Assembly (NCBI GenBank): GCA_964617665.1
Contig: CAZUAH010000553.1
Location: 1-9,152, forward strand
DNA from: JADHUC01 sp964617665
GTDB lineage: Bacteria; Planctomycetota; Planctomycetia; Pirellulales; Pirellulaceae
Reading direction: 5' to 3'
DNA length: 9,152 bases
Shown here one piece after another: positions 7,303 to 9,152 of this stretch. The notes beneath the pieces were generated by a model. That model was not told the origin of the DNA. It did no database searches and saw nothing but the letters and a program-made list of their open reading frames with translations. Both the position numbers and the translations under genes were made by a program. The first letter of the stretch is position 1, and each line of letters starts with the position of its first letter.

Positions 7303-7330
7303 TTGACCCCGACAGAGCGTGACATATGCT
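7303..7330 (+). promoter_or_regulatory. Sigma-70-like promoter for the 90-aa membrane protein
   Basis: A -35 element TTGACC (7303-7308) and a -10 element TATGCT (7325-7330) are separated by 16 bp. Each hexamer differs from consensus at one or two bases. Transcription would start near 7337, giving a leader of about 35 nt that contains the strong ribosome binding site before the ATG at 7372. The ordered promoter, ribosome binding site and gene make this the best regulatory signal in the window. Confidence 0.5.
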
Positions 7331-7359
7331 TCAAATGGGGAGTCAATAGATTATATCCT

Positions 7360-7365
7360 GGAGGG
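7360..7365 (+). promoter_or_regulatory. Strong Shine-Dalgarno GGAGGG for the 90-aa gene
   Basis: GGAGGG lies six bases before the ATG at 7372. It is the strongest ribosome binding site in the window and fixes the start of this short gene. Confidence 0.75.
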
Positions 7366-7371
7366 TAGGAA

Positions 7372-7644
7372 ATGGATGGACTAGGCATGATGATTGTCAT
7401 CCCAATGGCGGCAGCCGCCGTGTTTGGGGCTGGTTTCTGCGCTATCGTGGCGATTTTGTCTCCGCGAACGTTCGAGACGATGGCCACTTTTGCCGGTCGC
7501 AAATTCGACACGAAGCGGTGCCTGGCATGGCTTGATCGAGAAGTAAACATTGACAAATACGTTGTCCGACACGCCCGTCTCTTCGGCCTGCTCACGATCG
7601 CGGCCATCTTGCTCCTTGCATGGGTCATCATCTTGACCACGTAG
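7372..7644 (+). CDS. Hypothetical two-helix small membrane protein (90 aa)
   Basis: The protein has hydrophobic helices at residues about 7-29 and 70-88 joined by a 40-residue basic loop (SPRTFETMATFAGRKFDTKR, then CLAWLDREVNIDKYVVRHAR). The loop's charges (Arg/Lys rich) suggest it faces the cytoplasm, with both termini outside, but this is inference. I have an impression of similar short planctomycete proteins with the pattern WLD.....IDKYV.RH.RLFG, but I cannot verify a named family. A sigma-70-like promoter and a strong GGAGGG ribosome binding site stand immediately upstream, which supports real expression. It has no plus-strand neighbour to share an operon; the next gene is convergent. 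A longer antisense frame (7194-7673) over the same bases has no coding character. Confidence 0.8.
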   Translation: MDGLGMMIVIPMAAAAVFGAGFCAIVAILSPRTFETMATFAGRKFDTKRCLAWLDREVNIDKYVVRHARLFGLLTIAAILLLAWVIILTT

Positions 7645-7681
7645 ATCCACCACGGCATCCAGCGGGCGGACACTGCAACAC

Positions 7682-7702
7682 GCGGCCCTCACAATCGGCC
7701 GC
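7682..7702. terminator. Possible terminator hairpin between convergent small membrane-protein genes
   Basis: GCGGCC and GGCCGC form a perfect 6-bp all-GC stem around a 9-base loop, in the 118-bp gap between the stop of the 90-aa plus-strand gene (7644) and the stop of the minus-strand gene (7763). No T-run follows on either strand, so it would be an atypical terminator or a transcript-end stabiliser. Confidence 0.3.
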
Positions 7703-7762
7703 AGAGTTACTGATCTGCAATCACGCGGGGCTGCGGCTTGGCAAGACGAGTCGCTGACCGCT

Positions 7763-8167
7763 TCAGTTATCGGTCTTTCGTCGCATGAGTGTGTCGGCCC
7801 TGTTGACCAACAAGCGCACGACCTCTATCAGGACGAACACCAAGTAGCCGATCCCACACCCCGTCGCGAACGTGTACTCAATCTCGAAGGCACTGGTAGG
7901 AGGCGTGGGGAAGAAGAGCCCCAAAACAAGCAGAAGCCCCGCACCCATGGCAGAGCAGTGGCAGGCCACCCACGGGCTAAGCACAACCCGAAGACCTAAC
8001 ACCACGGCCGGCCAGCAACTCATCGCAAGCCACTCCAAATTGCTGGGCTCGGCCGAAATGACAATACTGGTATACGCCGCGCATACCGCCATCCAAAGCA
8101 TCAGCTTTCTCAAGCTGAATTGGAATCTCCCGTGTTTCGGTTCTTCGGCTTCCGCGTCGGAACTCAT
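7763..8167 (-). CDS. Hypothetical four-helix membrane protein (134 aa)
   Basis: After a short acidic N-terminus (MSSDAEAEEPKHG) comes FQFSLRKLMLWMAVCAAYTS, which resembles the RFSLRTLLL motif that opens many small planctomycete membrane proteins; this is remembered resemblance. Likely transmembrane segments are at about 21-37, 50-66, 71-86 and 101-120, and the tail is basic (LMRRKTDN). I chose the ATG at 8167; an in-frame TTG at 8182 would add five residues and is preceded by a weak AGAAG. No strong ribosome binding site precedes the ATG. The gene lies 202 bp downstream of the smc-linked microprotein on the same strand, with a hairpin between them, so it is probably transcribed separately. 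Function unknown. Confidence 0.72.
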   Translation of the reverse strand: MSSDAEAEEPKHGRFQFSLRKLMLWMAVCAAYTSIVISAEPSNLEWLAMSCWPAVVLGLRVVLSPWVACHCSAMGAGLLLVLGLFFPTPPTSAFEIEYTFATGCGIGYLVFVLIEVVRLLVNRADTLMRRKTDN

Positions 8168-8305
8168 CGCTCGCGCTCGCAATCACTTCTGAATCTGGCC
8201 ACCGGCGTCAGGACGATGTTCAGTCAACTTTCATTTGGTATCCAGCGGGTTCTCGACAAAATGCACGTCCAATGACACGGGCTCACGCAGCACGGTTCAA
8301 ATCGC

Positions 8306-8321
8306 CGCCGTTGCTACGGCG
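8306..8321. terminator. Possible terminator hairpin of the smc transcript
   Basis: CGCCGT-TGCT-ACGGCG is a perfect 6-bp stem with a 4-base loop. On the minus strand it begins 48 nt after the stop of the 38-codon gene and is followed by GCGATTTG, with only a short T-run. Its position between the smc unit and the next minus-strand gene suits a transcript end, but the evidence is structural only. Confidence 0.3.
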
Positions 8322-8369
8322 AAGACCAGAAACGCGTGAACGCCACCGATCTCCGAAACCGCTCCGCCG

Positions 8370-8486
8370 CTACTTCCTTCTCTTCGTCGTTGTGATGAGC
8401 ACGATCACAATCGTGATTGGGATCGCTAGAAGGACGAGAAGGATGACAGCGACAATGATCAGTTCAATCCAGCCAATTCCAAACAT
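8370..8486 (-). CDS. TatA/TatB-like single-helix microprotein (38 aa) behind smc
   Basis: The frame reads MFGIGWIEL, then an almost purely aliphatic stretch to residue 31 broken only by A13, A21, P23 and T25, and ends TTTKRRK before TAG. The first nine residues match the TatA/TatB start (E. coli TatB begins MFDIGFSEL, with Glu at position 8 in both). Tat proteins continue with a Gly-Pro hinge and an amphipathic helix; here a single Pro at 23 is followed by more membrane-type residues and a basic end, so the amphipathic helix is absent. The ATG is 16 bp after the smc stop and has GAGG seven bases upstream, so it is probably co-translated with smc. It could be a minimal Tat-related protein, or an unrelated small membrane protein with a chance-similar N-terminus. 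Topology would be N-out, C-in from the KRRK end. Confidence 0.6.
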   Translation of the reverse strand: MFGIGWIELIIVAVILLVLLAIPITIVIVLITTTKRRK

Positions 8487-8493
8487 CGCCAGG

Positions 8494-8497
8494 CCTC
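8494..8497 (-). promoter_or_regulatory. Shine-Dalgarno GAGG for the 38-codon gene
   Basis: On the minus strand GAGG lies between the smc stop (8503) and the ATG at 8486, with seven bases before the ATG. It supports translation of the microprotein from the smc transcript. Confidence 0.45.
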
Positions 8498-8502
8498 GCC
8501 AT

Positions 8503-9152
8503 CTACGCTGCTCGTTCGTCGTCCGATTCCGTCGATTGTTCGCGTTTCATGGCTTCTTCGCTGATGTGACCGTCTTCGCTCACGTCCTCGAATCGAACGG
8601 AGACGCGTTTCGACACACCCGACTCCTGCATCGTCACGCCGTAGATGGTGTCGGCTGCGCTCATCGTCTTCTTCGAGTGGGTTACGATCACGAACTTGGA
8701 CCAACCCAGGAAGTCTTTCAACACGCCGACGAAACGGTCGATATTGGCTTCGTCGAACGGCGCGTCCACCTCGTCCAAGATGCAGAACGGACTGGGCCGG
8801 AACTGAAAGATGGCTAGCAGCAGGGAAACGGCGGTCAGTGCCTTCTCGCCACCACTGAGCAACGAATTGCTGAACGAGGGCTTGCCCGGCGGCGTAGCGA
8901 CGATGTCGACGCCGCATTCCAACACATCTTTGCCTTCTTCCAGCATAATGTCCGCGTGCCCACCGCCGAAAGCTTTACGGTACAGCATCTGAAAGTTGCC
9001 GCGTATCGCCTCCAAAGTCTCGATGAACAGGCGCCGACTGTCTGCGTTGATCTTGTTGATGATACGTTCGAGCGATTCCTTCGCCTGTGTCAAATCCTGG
9101 TACTGGCCGGATAACGCCTCGAAGCGTTCGTCCAGGTCATCGAGTTCTTCCA
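8503..9152 (-). CDS. smc: Chromosome partition protein SMC, C-terminal ATPase head (N-terminal part outside window)
   Basis: SMC is the ATP-driven coiled-coil subunit of the bacterial condensin that organises and segregates the nucleoid together with ScpA and ScpB. The frame is open from the right edge (EELDDLDERFEALSGQYQD, then LTQAKESLERI), so the TTG at 9093 is internal. Numbering from that codon: end of the coiled coil 1-30, FGGGHADIML (42-51), the ABC signature LSGGEKALTAVSLLLAIF (79-96), Walker B FCILDEVDAPFDEANI (103-118) with catalytic Glu, and the switch-His loop VIVTHSKKTM (135-144). All C-terminal head motifs are intact. After the head come about 45 residues ending in an acidic, disordered tail (SEDGHISEEAMKREQSTESDDERAA in outline), somewhat longer than minimal SMC C-termini. 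The Walker A half, hinge and most of the coiled coil lie outside the window. A 38-codon gene follows 16 bp downstream. Confidence 0.95.
   Translation of the reverse strand, partial: EELDDLDERFEALSGQYQDLTQAKESLERIINKINADSRRLFIETLEAIRGNFQMLYRKAFGGGHADIMLEEGKDVLECGVDIVATPPGKPSFSNSLLSGGEKALTAVSLLLAIFQFRPSPFCILDEVDAPFDEANIDRFVGVLKDFLGWSKFVIVTHSKKTMSAADTIYGVTMQESGVSKRVSVRFEDVSEDGHISEEAMKREQSTESDDERAA

Larger units (their letters stand above)
6955..7371. other. Intergenic region (417 bp) between divergent genes
   Basis: This stretch separates the minus-strand 168-aa gene from the plus-strand 90-aa gene and should hold both promoters. Identified within it are the GGAG of the minus-strand gene (6961-6964) and the promoter and ribosome binding site of the plus-strand gene (7303-7330, 7360-7365). 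On the minus strand a frame open from 7330 to 7118 contains about 40 codons with protein-like composition but no good start; it is treated as a possible remnant. No convincing promoter for the 168-aa gene and no RNA gene was seen. Confidence 0.5.

Noticed and set aside
7194..7673. 159-codon minus-strand frame overlapping the 90-aa gene
   Set aside because: It runs antisense to a gene with a clear promoter and ribosome binding site, and its composition (Arg, Ser, Pro, Met scattered) shows no domain or helix pattern.
8290..8310. T-loop-like GGTTCAAATC suggesting a tRNA 3' end
   Set aside because: The flanking bases do not form a 5-bp T-stem (CACGG does not pair with CGCCG), and no anticodon arm, acceptor stem or CCA was found around it.
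8272..8817. 181-codon plus-strand frame opposite the end of smc and the 38-codon gene
   Set aside because: It is Arg/His rich and antisense to the conserved SMC head motifs; it is open only because of the codon bias of smc.

Overview
The window reads as a chromosomal segment of a Planctomycetota bacterium, probably of the Pirellulales/Rhodopirellula type. The lineage call is an inference from several signs: a large membrane protein with a Gly/Ser/Gln-rich tail of the kind seen in that phylum; a small protein carrying the DUF1559-like motif 'LPPAIQQLREAERRRQAARN'; a short membrane protein opening with 'FQFSLRKLMLW'; McsB and NadB with matching sequence features; and many start codons without a strong Shine-Dalgarno site. 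No mobile element, CRISPR array, rRNA or tRNA was found.

Layout, left to right. (1) Bases 1-976, plus strand: the C-terminal part of a protein-arginine kinase (McsB) runs in from the left edge and is followed 11 bp later by a 134-aa three-helix membrane protein. (2) Bases 1067-6176, minus strand: a 1222-aa membrane protein (DUF4175-like, with about 520 residues of low complexity), then, 65 bp further on, nadB for L-aspartate oxidase. nadB is interrupted by a 100-N assembly gap whose size is clearly a placeholder. (3) Bases 6177-7371: two non-coding stretches around a 168-aa minus-strand protein that looks like a DUF1559 relative without a prepilin cleavage site. (4) Bases 7372-7644, plus strand: a 90-aa two-helix membrane protein with a convincing promoter and ribosome binding site. 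(5) Bases 7763-8167, minus strand: a 134-aa four-helix membrane protein. (6) Bases 8370-9152, minus strand: the C-terminal ATPase head of SMC enters from the right edge, followed 16 bp downstream by a 38-codon gene whose N-terminus closely resembles TatA/TatB.

The recognised genes belong to unrelated housekeeping functions: protein quality control by arginine phosphorylation (McsB), de novo NAD synthesis (NadB) and chromosome organisation (SMC). The small membrane proteins and the large low-complexity membrane protein are unassigned. No complete new multi-gene system is visible. The items most worth a second look are the Tat-like microprotein behind smc, the two-block disordered region of the large membrane protein, and the DUF1559-like protein with a possible lipobox.
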